Shown piece after piece: positions 34,190 to 44,549 of a stretch of 64,000 nucleotides of DNA. The first letter of the stretch is position 1, and every line of letters starts with the position of its first letter. This DNA is from Tuctoria greenei (taxonomy: Eukaryota; Streptophyta; Magnoliopsida; Poales; Poaceae): assembly GCA_036927565.1 (NCBI GenBank), contig JAYESD010000009.1, positions 27,433,601 to 27,497,600 of the forward strand, written 5' to 3'. Made by a program: the position numbers and the translations under genes. Below the pieces are notes generated by a model. The model was not told where the DNA came from, did no database searches, and was given only the letters and a program-made list of their open reading frames with translations.

Positions 34190-35345
34190 GATGCAATACA
34201 TGGATAATGAAAAGTTGGAGCGCAAGATAGGTATCCTTGACCCTACTAGGATTGCAAAGTCGCTATTCGACATCCAGGTGAATCGAGACTCAGGATAGTA
34301 CAAACACATGAAAAAAAAAATTGACAAATTAATCACAAAACTTAAGAAGGATAGAAGGACAAAAGTTGCAGCTTACATAAGACATGCGATGTTTAACTTT
34401 GTCAAAGACGGCAAGGACTTCGTAAAGGCTCCGTACCACTTCGACTAAGTTCAACACATGACATTAAAATAGCAATTATTGGTAATTGTTAACACGTGTG
34501 TTTGTATGTTTGCAGTAATCACTATATAATGATTTTCATCAAGCCAACGCAGGGAGTGGCAACAGTCTTGGACTCGGCCGATTTCTCACCAGATCGTTAC
34601 AAAGATTTCCTTTCCGTTTTGAAACTGTATGTTTATTCAATAATTTTAATTTACGCACATTTAGAATGTGTTGACAAGTTTTATATGACATTTTTTGTAT
34701 TACAGCGCTTGGCGGTTTTATGCAGAACAGCTTGGCGGTCATAGACCTCCTAATACGAATGCATTGGACATTAAAACGTATTCTGCTTGTCCGAAGTAGC
34801 CTGTTGGGAGTGTCTTATGCGGGTATTATGTATGCGATCATCTTCGGACCGTCGACGTATATAGAGTGAATCGTGAGGATGTAGGTTATCCTTAATGTCG
34901 ATACCTTATTTTCTTACTTTTGTGTTTCATTTTCATTGTAACTAGCATAGTTTAATGCTTATATTCTCTGCTGTTCAATATTATCAGAAATATTATTTTC
35001 ATATTTTGATTCCAACTTCAAAATTCAATTGCTCATAGTACAATTGCTCCAAAAATACTAAATAAATTCCTGTATACTCTCACTTTGATCTATACTTTGA
35101 GATTGTTCAAACCAATACATTCTAAACCTTGTTATGTGTTATATTGCAGCACACGAAGAATTTGAACGAAGAATAGACGATTTGTAGAAGTATTCCTAGT
35201 GGAGGAGCCGACAGGATTGCTGCTGAACTCTGTCAGTTCATTCGTCGTGAAATTTTGCACAAAAAAGGGAAGTTCTTTGATGAGAATTGTGCAGCAGCTG
35301 ATGTGCCAGAACTTTGCGACTATACCAATAGAAACAGTTTTTAGT
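34190..35345 (+). pseudogene. Ulp1-type (C48) SUMO-protease-like domain of the CACTA gene
   Basis: Exon-like blocks follow the 34102 donor. 34190-34450 encodes EKLERKIGILDPTRIAK and ends APYHFD. 34516-34628 encodes NHYIMIFIKP and VLDSADFSP, with the catalytic His and Asp regions. 34706-34895 encodes GSVLCGYYVCDHLR, with the catalytic Cys codon at 34818-34820. 35150-35345 encodes RIAAELCQFIRREI near the C-terminus. In-frame TAG codons at 34296-34298 and 34797-34799 interrupt it. Family members cleave SUMO from targets or mature SUMO precursors. Many plant transposons carry such domains. All three catalytic motifs are still legible, so the stops may be recent. Confidence 0.8.
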
Positions 35346-35534
35346 GAAAACTTGTAAACTTTGAGATGAATTGTATCTGTAACTTGTACATATGTATATT
35401 GTTTTAGTGAAATTGACTTCTGTGATGATAATATTGTTGACTTTTGTTCTGTGATGATATTGTTGTTTTTTGCTCTGTGATTATATTGAATTGACCTAGA
35501 AATTAGAAATAACAGCAGTAGTATTGTATAGGTT

Positions 35535-36038
35535 ATACCTTATCACAGGCGGTTATTAACCAACGGCTAGGCATGACTGTGAAAAACAATTATCACAGGC
35601 AGCTAGATAAAAGTAAAGAACCATCTGTGATAACCTAATTTTCACAAGCGGTGACTGTTATGGTAGAAACCGGCTGCGTTAAAAGGTCTTCACAGACGGT
35701 CCTGTGATAACACCATTATCATAGGCGGTTAGTTATGCTTCAATACCCGCCTGTAAAGACACATTATCATAGGCGGTTAGTTATGCTTCAATACCCTCCT
35801 GTGATAAGACATTTATCACAGGCAGTTATATATGTTGCACGACCCGTCTGTGATAAAATATCTTCACAAGCGGCTAGCCTAAGTAAAGAACCGCCTATGA
35901 TAATGTGTCTTCACAGGCGGTATCACTTCTCCGCCTGTGAAATTGCAGATTATCACAGGCTCTTCGTTTCAAACGGTTTTAAAACCGTTTGTGATAATAA
36001 GTTTGGAGCCGCCTGTGATGAGGCTTATTGTACAAGTG
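35535..36038. repeat. right CACTA subterminal array and terminal inverted repeat
   Basis: About 15 copies of tatcacaggcggttr and its inverse, often paired as hairpins around tgataa. They end with gccgcctgtgatgaggc and the terminal repeat. The motif matches the left end and the internal hairpins. Confidence 0.88.
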
Positions 36039-36187
36039 GATGGTATACCTTAACCATCGTAAATATGATTATTTACGACCAATAACTGATGATGGTCAGA
36101 AACCATCGAAAATAAGAGTTTACCATTGTAAATAAGTTATTTACGATCGTAACTAGCTTATTTACGTTGGTTTCTGGTTCCAAAGTG
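36039..36187. repeat. right half of the older element's TTATTTACGA array
   Basis: After the GAT duplication, alternating cgtaaata and tatttacga motifs continue the array seen at 9265-9393. The block may end at ggttccaaagtg. The stretch 36188-36537 beyond it has no recognisable feature. Confidence 0.55.
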
Positions 36188-36539
36188 GGCAGCAGGCAGG
36201 ATATCAAGATATCTTGCGTGTGAAGTACAGTAAGAACCAAATAGATATAAAGCTGAACCAAACGGTTCCCACAACGGTTCTAACTCCTAACAGCTCATCT
36301 ACACGCTGATGACTTTGTACCTGTGCGTGGAAAGGTAGCACTGGAAGACAAAACTAATTGAAGCAGTAAGCTATTGGTCGATGGGGCTTTGGATCTCCCA
36401 CTAAACGGCATGAACTTAATGTTATGCTGATTAGGAAGCAATAATACACTAGTGTCTGCATTTTTTAACTGAAGCCCAACATCCTCCCCGAAAGATGAAG
36501 TCTGCTATGTCGTAATAATAGATTGCAAAAATAAGTATA

Positions 36540-36805
36540 CTCCCTCCATTCTGATTTACTTAACCTTCTAAGTCAAATGAGAACATGTTTTATTACATGA
36601 TCTTCTAAGTCAAATAAAAAGAGTATTTCATCTTTACCCCTTCGGCCAATAGTACCTACACCTCTTTTTTCTTTAAAAAACGCAATCCTCTTAAAAAAAT
36701 GAAGAGGATGAGAGAGTGGTTAGTAAGATGGTAAAATCATCATTTCACGTTTTCTTAATTTTTACAAAGATGTTTCAAACTTCAAGTAATTCAGAATGAA
36801 AAGAG
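36540..36805. mobile_element. Stowaway-like MITE, 266 bp
   Basis: The left end is ctccctccattctgatttac and the inverted right end is CTCTTTTCATTCTGAATTAC, flanked by TA on both sides (36538-36539 and 36806-36807). Size, TA duplication and CTCCCTCC start are typical of Tc1/mariner-derived Stowaway elements. No coding capacity. 36808-37498 beyond it shows nothing recognisable. Confidence 0.75.
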
Positions 36806-37501
36806 TATTAATTATCTAACTTTTCCCATGCTTGGAATATGGTGAGATGTCACCAAAGTCCTTGCAAGACATGAGTAAATATCTTTATTTTTTGTTTTAA
36901 TTTGCTACTTATGGCCTGCCTCAAAAAACCTTTTTTGCTCCATCTGGCTAGATAAAACATCAATCAGCTCAGCCTACACAATTGTATCAAAGGTTCTTAG
37001 ACCTAACTGTTCGTATGAATGATTGTTGTGATGTATAGAGGGAAGCAGTATCCATGGTTGATGGGATCTAGGCAGCAGCCTTGCAATCTGCAACCCACTC
37101 GGGCGAAATATTGTAGTCGCAGAAATATTCGTACCCTTTTCCACCCTCCACTTCCTAACATATGCTCCATTGACTGGATTTGCACATATCATAGCTTCCA
37201 CTGGCTATTCCACAACTAATATATTCTTCCCTATAGATAAGCACTTGAGAAATTTAATCGTATCATAGTTGTGCATAGCTTATGGTTTAGCTTTGTTCAA
37301 CATTCAAAGGTTAGTTCCAATCTTTTTCTATTTATTTATTCGTTTGTTCTTGATGGGCGTCTAACGGCCAACACATAGCTAGGCTTCTCATTCGTCGGTG
37401 CATGCATTATTCATGCATGATGTGCCATGTTGCTTTTGATAGGAGCATCCAAAGAATGAATTGTGCCAATGTGCCACAGAAAAACTAGCAAAGTTAGTTT
37501 A

Positions 37502-38202
37502 GGCCTCGTTTGGTACGGTTTTAGATTCACACAGAATCAGAAACAGTTACATTTCAACTCAGAATCGGTTTTAAACTATGAACCAGAATCACTTTAGAAA
37601 CCGTTTAGCTAACATTTATGTTTCAGTTTCAATAGAGAGGAGAGAAAAAATGAATTGACTCATTTACCCATAGTTGTTTTCTAGTTGTTCTTCATTTATG
37701 TTTGATTTTTATGTGGCATGTACTCTCATGTTGACAAGTAAATATTAAATAGAAAATACATGATGGATGTTCTATGTGTGTACTCACCGGTATAAAACAT
37801 GCACAAGTACAAAAGCTCACTAGTAAAACCGTCATTACTTCCTTCTGGCCATAAAACAAACAAACTGTTGTCAGGCAATGCAGGTTGGCCGTAAACAAAA
37901 ATTAATATTGATAATACGTATTTCAAAATCTGGATTTTATTAAAGAGAATCAAATATGAGTTGACCTAAATGCAGGTGGTGGCAAAATTTCGTAATTTTT
38001 CTAGAACTTGGACACGACTTACAATTGATCGAAGTGTTCCATTGTGTGGAACACCTTTTCAGGTGTTTCACCTTCTTAGTTCAAAAAAGCGAATCGTTTT
38101 AAGGTGTTTCAACCTCTGAAACGTTTCTCCTTATTACCGTTTAGAGCAGTTTTAAGTGATTCTACTCAGAATCAGGAACGTTTCTACCATCCAAACGAGA
38201 CA
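37502..38202. mobile_element. Tourist-like (PIF/Harbinger-type) element, 701 bp
   Basis: Left end GGCCTCGTTTGGTACGG; right end on the minus strand TGTCTCGTTTGGATGG. TTA duplications lie at 37499-37501 and 38203-38205. The terminal 60 bp are rich in agaatcag and gtttcag phrases. It is a paralogue, in inverted orientation, of the outer element at 51387-53216. No transposase is encoded. Confidence 0.75.
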
Positions 38203-38205
38203 TTA

Positions 38206-38755
38206 GTCTCTCCTTTTCCGAGCTCGACTCCAAGTTTCTTCTCCAACGGTGGCCCTCACTTTACAAATTAGGAGAAAGACCACAATGTTTTGATATCTCT
38301 TGTGTTTGTTTCGATCTCGCATGTGTGCGCAAGGACCATGGATCCAGTTTGGTGGTCATGCATGGTGCATGATGACGTGTGTTAGATTATACCATTGCAA
38401 ATGGCCTTTTATCCCTCCTCTCCTGTCTGTTTACATTAGTAGCCAAATAATTGTACTCTCTCCATACCATGTCAATTTTATTGCCGTTTGGTCAAATATA
38501 CCTTTGATCAATAATTTATGTAATTTTTATCAACTTTAACAATATAAAAATTATATTTTTAGATTTATCATGAAAAATATTTTCATAACTTACGATTTGT
38601 ATGTTATTAAAATTAATAATATCAATAGAAATCATTGGTCAAAGATATGCTTGATCAAAGGTAAGGTGAGGCAGAGGAGTTAGGATGCTGCAGAAAATTA
38701 AAGCAAGACACGTAGCTCAAGTTGATCACATCGAACAATTGTTGTCATGTTCAAA
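38206..38755. other. intergenic, nothing recognised
   Basis: No ORF, known repeat or splice-delimited exon could be supported. Confidence 0.5.
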
Positions 38756-39550
38756 AACTTGAAGTGTTCATGTGGCTGTTATTGATGGATCGACTTAACA
38801 CCCGTGACATCCTTGAAAGGAAAAAAATTCATCTAGAGAATGAGCACTATTGTTGTGAGTTCTGCTCCAGAAGCTGACAAGAGACTGCGATGCACTTATT
38901 TTTTTAAGTGTCGATTCGCTACAAAATGCTGGTTCCGACTGGGCATTCTCTGGGACTATAATCTTCCGTTTTTAGAATGATTAGCAAAGCTCAAGACCTT
39001 TTTCAGCAGCCTTTTTTCATGGATGTTTTCATTATTGCTTGCTGGACTATTTGGAGGATGCACAACATGAAAATCTTTTTTTTTTTGAATCGGGAAACAT
39101 CCCAGCTCCATTTTATTAAAATGGAGGTCTAAGTTCATGCACACCTGCTTACTAGCCACTTATAGTGACCAGCAAAGTACCTGTAATATAATCTTTACAA
39201 AGCAATCCAAACATAGACAACATGAAAATCTTTGAATTCATGAGCTCATCTCAGGATTACTGGCTCAGATGCTTTCAAAGTGCTTCGTACAGACGGCACG
39301 CATGAGAGAGCCTTTGGATGAGCATTTTCTTGCTTGGTCGGCACAACTCAGTATATAACGATCATTTCTGATGACTTTGAATAGTTGGTTTGCTCTCTGT
39401 AAAACTTTCTTTTCTACTTGATCGGTCATCTGTTAGCCCACCTCGTGCTAATACTAACCATTATCTGTAAGTTTTAACCTTATACCTCTATATTACTCTT
39501 TTCATTAATATATTGTAGCAGTCGGGCTTTACCCCACGTTTAAAGAAAAA
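38756..39550 (+). pseudogene. 5'-truncated L1 LINE relic (zf-RVT end)
   Basis: The plus strand encodes FMWLLLMDRLNTRDILERKK, then HYCCEFC, FATKCWFRLGI and IIACWTIWRMHNM. This is the order of the zf-RVT (PF13966) C-terminus of plant L1 ORF2. Stops interrupt it. A typical L1 tail (gtcgggctttaccccacg, then an A-rich end) lies at about 39520-39545. It is split by the retroposon at 39079-39216. Confidence 0.7.
39079..39216 (-). mobile_element. short retroposon with poly(A) on the minus strand
   Basis: A T-run begins the insert (poly(A) on the minus strand). The 17-bp target duplication acaacatgaaaatcttt flanks it at 39062-39078 and 39217-39233. The 138-bp body includes agctccattttattaaaatg. Removing it rejoins the LINE relic. 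It may be a SINE or the 3' stub of a LINE. Confidence 0.8.
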
Positions 39551-40217
39551 TACGCGAAGCAGCCAAGCTGCTTTGTTTTCTTTGTGATGACTACTGTCCT
39601 CTTCTGGAGTAAATAGGGTTTCAACAAATAATTTAGTTTAAATTAAATTAAATTAGTTATCTTAAATGTTACTTATTTTAGAACAGAGTGAGTATCATCT
39701 ATATGAAAGAATGGTTTAGCTTGGCCCAATAGAGATGTGCGGAATGGACTTACAGAGCTCGGCTCGTTGCCCGCAACTTGGCTCAACTCTGAACTGGGCT
39801 AGGCCCAACACCTGATTTGTAACAGAGGCAAAGGAATGAATTAAGTGCATTTCATTGAGTAAAATGCATACATTGGACTGTATTTGTTTGTCTATTTTCA
39901 GTTTAGCCATCGTACTAAATAAAATGTAAATGGTTGTCACTAATCTTGTATGATCATCCCCAGACAGCCATCATTCTCAGAATTCTATGTATTTTAGTGA
40001 CGTGGATACGTATCATACATATAGCGCCCAACATATACATAGAAATTTACTCCAACAATACAAGATGCATTCTCCTTTTGCATTTGTCCCGGTCCACCTT
40101 ATTTTTTACCATCTATAATCATTCTAGTACAAACAAAGCAAGGAAACTAGGATCGAATTCAGTGTGATGCGATCGGAACACAGCAAGGTCGAGCGTGCTA
40201 TTGGCGGCTGGCAACCA
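39551..40217. other. intergenic with one segment duplicated at 48.97 kb
   Basis: The block around 39855-39945 (gagtaaaatgcatacattgg ... gttgtcactaatc) matches 48970-49060 at clearly above chance level. No gene is supported. Confidence 0.45.
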
Positions 40218-40231
40218 GCACGGGCGATCAA

Positions 40232-40326
40232 TTTTTTTTTTTCGAAACACCGGAGACCGGCACTTGTATTGTATTATAGGTAGAAAACAGAGACCAGTAC
40301 ATCTTGCGATTACAGGAGGACGACTC
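40232..40326 (-). mobile_element. short retroposon with poly(A) on the minus strand
   Basis: A T-run starts the 95-bp insert. Near-identical 14-mers flank it: gcacgggcgatcaa at 40218-40231 and gcactggcgatcaa at 40327-40340, one mismatch. It differs in sequence from the insert at 39079. Confidence 0.65.
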
Positions 40327-40340
40327 GCACTGGCGATCAA

Positions 40341-40615
40341 GTTAGCAGCTGCGACCTACAAAACCTGTGACTAGCTCGCTCGGGCAACTGACATCGCCCG
40401 GTGGACGAAGGTGTCTGAAGGATTGGGTTAGCTGTGCTTTAGCGACGTGTGAACGAAGGTGCCTGAAGGATTGGCATGAACTCTATTTAACCGGCATTGA
40501 AACCAGCCACCTCCAGTACGTGGTTGTTGTGCTCGTCCACCTCCATTTACATTAGGCAGGCCATTGTCCACGCGGTGCAAGACTAGATCCTTCCTTCTCT
40601 ATTTGTGTTTTCGGC
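40341..40615. repeat. short duplicated phrases, no gene
   Basis: The phrase gaaggtgtctgaaggattgg at about 40405 recurs with small changes at about 40453. Nothing else is recognised before the LINE target duplication. Confidence 0.4.
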
Positions 40616-40771
40616 AACATAAGCTGCCATTGTCCCGGAGTAGAATGGCGCTCCCGCTCCCGCTCCCCACCCCCCACCCCTCGCCCACCAACGGCCTCCC
40701 CGTCGCCGAGTACTCTCCCGCCTTACCGTCGGCATGGCTCCTCGTCTGACCCCCTCCCGCTACAGACGACC

Positions 40772-40975
40772 CGGCGCCTCCGCGGCGCCATGGACGGAGA
40801 CGGCGACCGCCCAGTGGTCGACACCAGCAACTGGAGCCTCGCAAAGAGGAAAACATCCCAACAAAAGACGATCCGGCGCCTCCGCGGCACCATGGACGGA
40901 GACGGCGACCGCCCGGTGGTCGACACCAGCAACTGGAGCTTTGCAAAGGGGAAAATATTCCAACAAAAGGTGCTC
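40772..40975 (+). repeat. 102-bp in-frame tandem duplication at the LINE ORF1 start
   Basis: cggcgcctccgcggcgcca at 40772 recurs at 40874 (one base changed). The repeat is 102 bp, exactly 34 codons, so MDGDGDRPVVDTSNWS appears twice in ORF1 without a frame change. Confidence 0.9.
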
Positions 40976-43900
40976 CACATGCTCTCCTCTTCGGTTCACC
41001 ATCCCTCCTCTTCCATAGAAGGTGCTTTCTTCCTCCTAGCCGTCTTCCGGTGCTTCACCTTCCGGCTTACGGAGGAGTCCGTTGGTTGGACCCTCCACGC
41101 CGCCCTTGGCGGCACCCCGGGGGGCTTCCATGTCACCATGGCCCGGGACCGCCACTTTCAATTTGCGGTGGCATCACGCCATGTAGGAAAGTTGGTACGC
41201 TCCCTTACTAGGGTTACCACACCGCACTTTGACGTCTACTTCTTCCCTTGGTACGACGGTGGCCCAAATTGGATAAGAGACCTGCGGACCTGGCATATCG
41301 AAGAAGAAAGGTCCTGGTCGACTGTCCCCAGCAAGAGGAAGCAAGTATCGTTTGCCAACCCTATCAAACAAACACGGCCTCCATTCCCGAACAATGCCCC
41401 ACCCAAGATTAACCCCCCCATTATCAAACACCCACCGCACCGACAATCCGTCAGAGTCAGCCGGATAGATTGCCCGATCAGGCCTACGGCCAATCATAAC
41501 GACATCCCGATCACCAAGGTCTTCCACAACATCACCCGAAAGCTCCACACAGCCCCACTAGGGAGGACCTCTTCGCCGGCGTCGGCCGCCCGATGTACGG
41601 CGACTAGCCGCGCTGCGCCGTCCATCCTGGGAAAGGGCCCACAAGTTCAAATTCCAGACAGACAAAGGGCCCACCAACCAGCCACCTGGCCTCCAACCGA
41701 AGACATACATGGAAAGGGCCCACATGTCTGTCACATTACTCGTACCGGCTCGAAACAAGACCCACATCCAGAAAGAGGCCGCCACTATTATCGCCCACAA
41801 AAGATCAACCCAAACCGCCTGCCTTCCCTGCAAACGCATCACCCTGCATTTACTTCCAAAGTGGACTTTCGACATCCGGGCCACATTCAAACTACGCCGC
41901 CGAATGAAATAAATCCAGTACTCGAGTGCCTGCCCACTAGCAACGACGGGACATGCTACACCTACAGGAAAAAACATACAAAACCCCATCGCACCAAAGA
42001 CACCTACAACCTACGCAAACTAGTCCCTCACTGCTGCTGCAAGCGCTGCTTCAGTCTTAACCATCGCACCCATAATTGTCGCGCAACAGCTCGATGCCTA
42101 CGCTGCATACAAACTGGACACAGAGCCGACGTGTGCTCTTCCACCATCAGACATTTCCTTGTTTGAGTACCCAAAATCGCACAAGGAATGAGGAGTACCA
42201 CTGCAAAATCCCGGGTATACCGCCGCGTGGAATCCCAAAAGACTACCTGTCCCGCACGAACGGATGGAACGATGCCACTGCAGCTTCACCAGGACAGCCT
42301 TTCTGTTCCACCACACGTGTACACAGGGGACCCAACCCAACAAACACAAACCCCCCATCAGCCACCACCATATATAGCCCACACCAGGAACAGCTCGCCT
42401 TCACTCACCACTCCCCAACAGAACACACTACAACTCACCACCTCCCAAACACCCTTGCACCCCATGGCCAACTTTCCAGTAGACTCTGAAAGGTTCCTCC
42501 CCCATGGCCACCACTTCATCAACGAAGGCGGCGAGGAGAGAATCCCACGCACCAACGTACACTTCAGCACCACCGCTGTCCGAAACCATGGGGGTTTTGT
42601 CATTGCGGAAGACCGAGAAGGCCTCATCCCCCACGACCAGTACAACTGGTTTCGAGTCCGCATTGCCCAAACCCTCGAAGAAGACTTTGGCCTGAGGGTA
42701 ATCTCATCCTGCATCACCCCTCTGGGGATTGGCCTATACAGGCTTGAATCCGGCTATCACCGAGACATAGTGCTCCGTGACGAGCCCTTCTTCGTGGAGA
42801 ACCACCTCATCGCCTTCTCCCGCCACGACCACGGCATTAACAGGCGCCAAGACAACTACTCACACAACGGCTGGATCATGATACTAGGGTTCCCCCTAGA
42901 TTATCAAGACGTTCAGCACATCGACACCGCGGTGGCCACCTTTGGATACCTCGTCTTCTGGCACAACGTGCCTGATCAGCACGGCTACGTGTTATGCCGG
43001 TGCCTCTACAATGGCGCCAACAACGTTCCCCGCAGCATCGTCATCCGACACTGCGATGCGAACGGCCAAGGTTTCTCTTGGTCCTGCTCGGTAGTCGTCC
43101 TCAATGGGGCTTTCATACTCCCCAACATCCCTCCGGGCGAAGATGATATACCTCCGGGGGGGAACCCCCATCCCTTCCCCCAGCCACCGCCAAACAACGA
43201 CAACGCTGACGGTTTCAACCTCCCCATCCTCCCCCCTCCCCCGAACCCTGACCCGGTTTGGGACGCGGCGGCGGCGGAGATGCAGCACAACCAGGAGAAC
43301 CACGTTGCCTGGGGAGCCTGGCCAGTCCTGCCGCAGGACCATCTTGACCTGAGTGCTGTCTCCAACCCTGACGGAGATGCAAGCTCCGCCTCCTCCAATG
43401 CCAACATCATCCAGCAGCACACCCACTACCACAACACCAATGACCAACCGCTACAGTTCCTGGAGGGAGATCCCTCAATACAGCCGGATTGGCTGAGACC
43501 CTTCGACTCGGCCTCTTTTCGTCGACTACTTGCTGCAGCAATCCCTGCAGCACAAAACCCCTGGTGGGTGTCCCACATCCAGGGACCTACCCTAGGCATG
43601 CCTGCCCAGGACCAAGCGGAATCCTCCGCCATGGGTGCGCGCCGAGGCCAAACGCCCACAGCAAGGTTCAGAGCGCAGGCTCCTACCCAAGCCCCGCCGG
43701 TGACTGCCTCCCCGAGGCGCCCAACAAACTGCTTTGGGAGAGTCTATCGGCGCCGCACTCGCTCCGAACCAAGCGGCCCCGCCGTCGAGGAGCCCGTACT
43801 CAGCAACCCTCACCAGCAGACCATCCAGCCCACACAGGTACCTGCCGCCATCAACACCTCATTCCACAATATAGTCTGCATTCCCTCCAAAAAAAACAGT

Positions 43901-44261
43901 GCGCAGACAGGCACCGGTTTCGCAGGACCAAGTTAGACGCAGCCCACGCATCTCCGCAGCGCCGGAAGGAAGGCGTATGCCAACCAGACTCACCAGGGAG
44001 GTGATCGGCGCATCGCATTCTGCCCCAGCATCCACGCCAACTACAAATCGCAGTGGTAAAACAAAGCGCAAACTGTTCCAAGGCCCAATTAAATTTCCAA
44101 CCGATCAAGACATTGCAACCGCTATAGAACCCATCCCTCACATTCCTCTTTCAAAACTGCAGGCACAAGCGCTCCGCTGCGGCGTCCACGTGACGATGGT
44201 GATCGCCGCCTTTAGAACACCAGAGGGACCAGCGGGCGAGACGTCGACATTTGATCAATGA
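40790..44261 (+). pseudogene. L1 LINE ORF1 (nucleic-acid-binding protein), interrupted
   Basis: From the ATG at 40790 the frame runs to a TGA at 42164-42166 and continues in the same frame from 42167 to 43936. A frame change then leads to the end at 44261. Before the stop are two CCHC knuckles (CKRCFSLNHRTHNC and CLRCIQTGHRADVC). After it are FVIAEDREGLIPHDQYNWF and long Pro-rich and Gln-rich stretches. ORF1 proteins of plant L1 elements bind element RNA. The overlapping minus-strand ORFs reflect only the high GC content. Confidence 0.8.
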
Positions 44262-44549
44262 GTCCCCGCAGCTTTTGCTTCCTGTGGCATACGTCAGCTA
44301 ATGTCACCTTCAAAAAACCCCTTAGACCACCTAGCTCATGTAGTAGAAGAACAACCCTCCGGCCAAGAGCCGTAAACATTGCAGCGCGGCTGCCTTTTGT
44401 ACTATCGTTAATCCTATGCATTTCTACACTTTCTACTTTGCGCCTGGACATGTTTTGTCTCCTCCTCAGATTACGTCTGAGGCAACGTCTAAGCCACTCA
44501 TTACATCCCAATGCATAATACAACATCACAGACATGGTCGTTCCTAAAC

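Larger units (their letters stand above)
9394..36038. mobile_element. CACTA (En/Spm-type) DNA transposon, 26.6 kb including a nested Copia
   Basis: The left end starts CACTACTACAAAAAGC at 9394. The right end, read on the minus strand from 36038, is CACTTGTACAATAAGC, 13 of 16 identical. The 3-bp target duplication GAT lies at 9391-9393 and 36039-36041. Both ends carry arrays of GGCGGT hairpin repeats. Inside are a TNP2-type gene, a Transposase_24/Ulp1-type gene transcribed divergently, a SUMO E2-like gene and two small paralogous genes. Without the 10.3-kb Copia insertion and its duplicated CTGAT the element is about 16.4 kb. Both transposition genes are broken, so this copy could move only if proteins were supplied by another copy. 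Confidence 0.93.

Noticed and set aside
42998..43450. Long minus-strand ORFs opposite the LINE ORF1
   Set aside because: High GC and Pro-rich coding on the plus strand leave the opposite strand open by chance. LINE ORF1 motifs support the plus strand.
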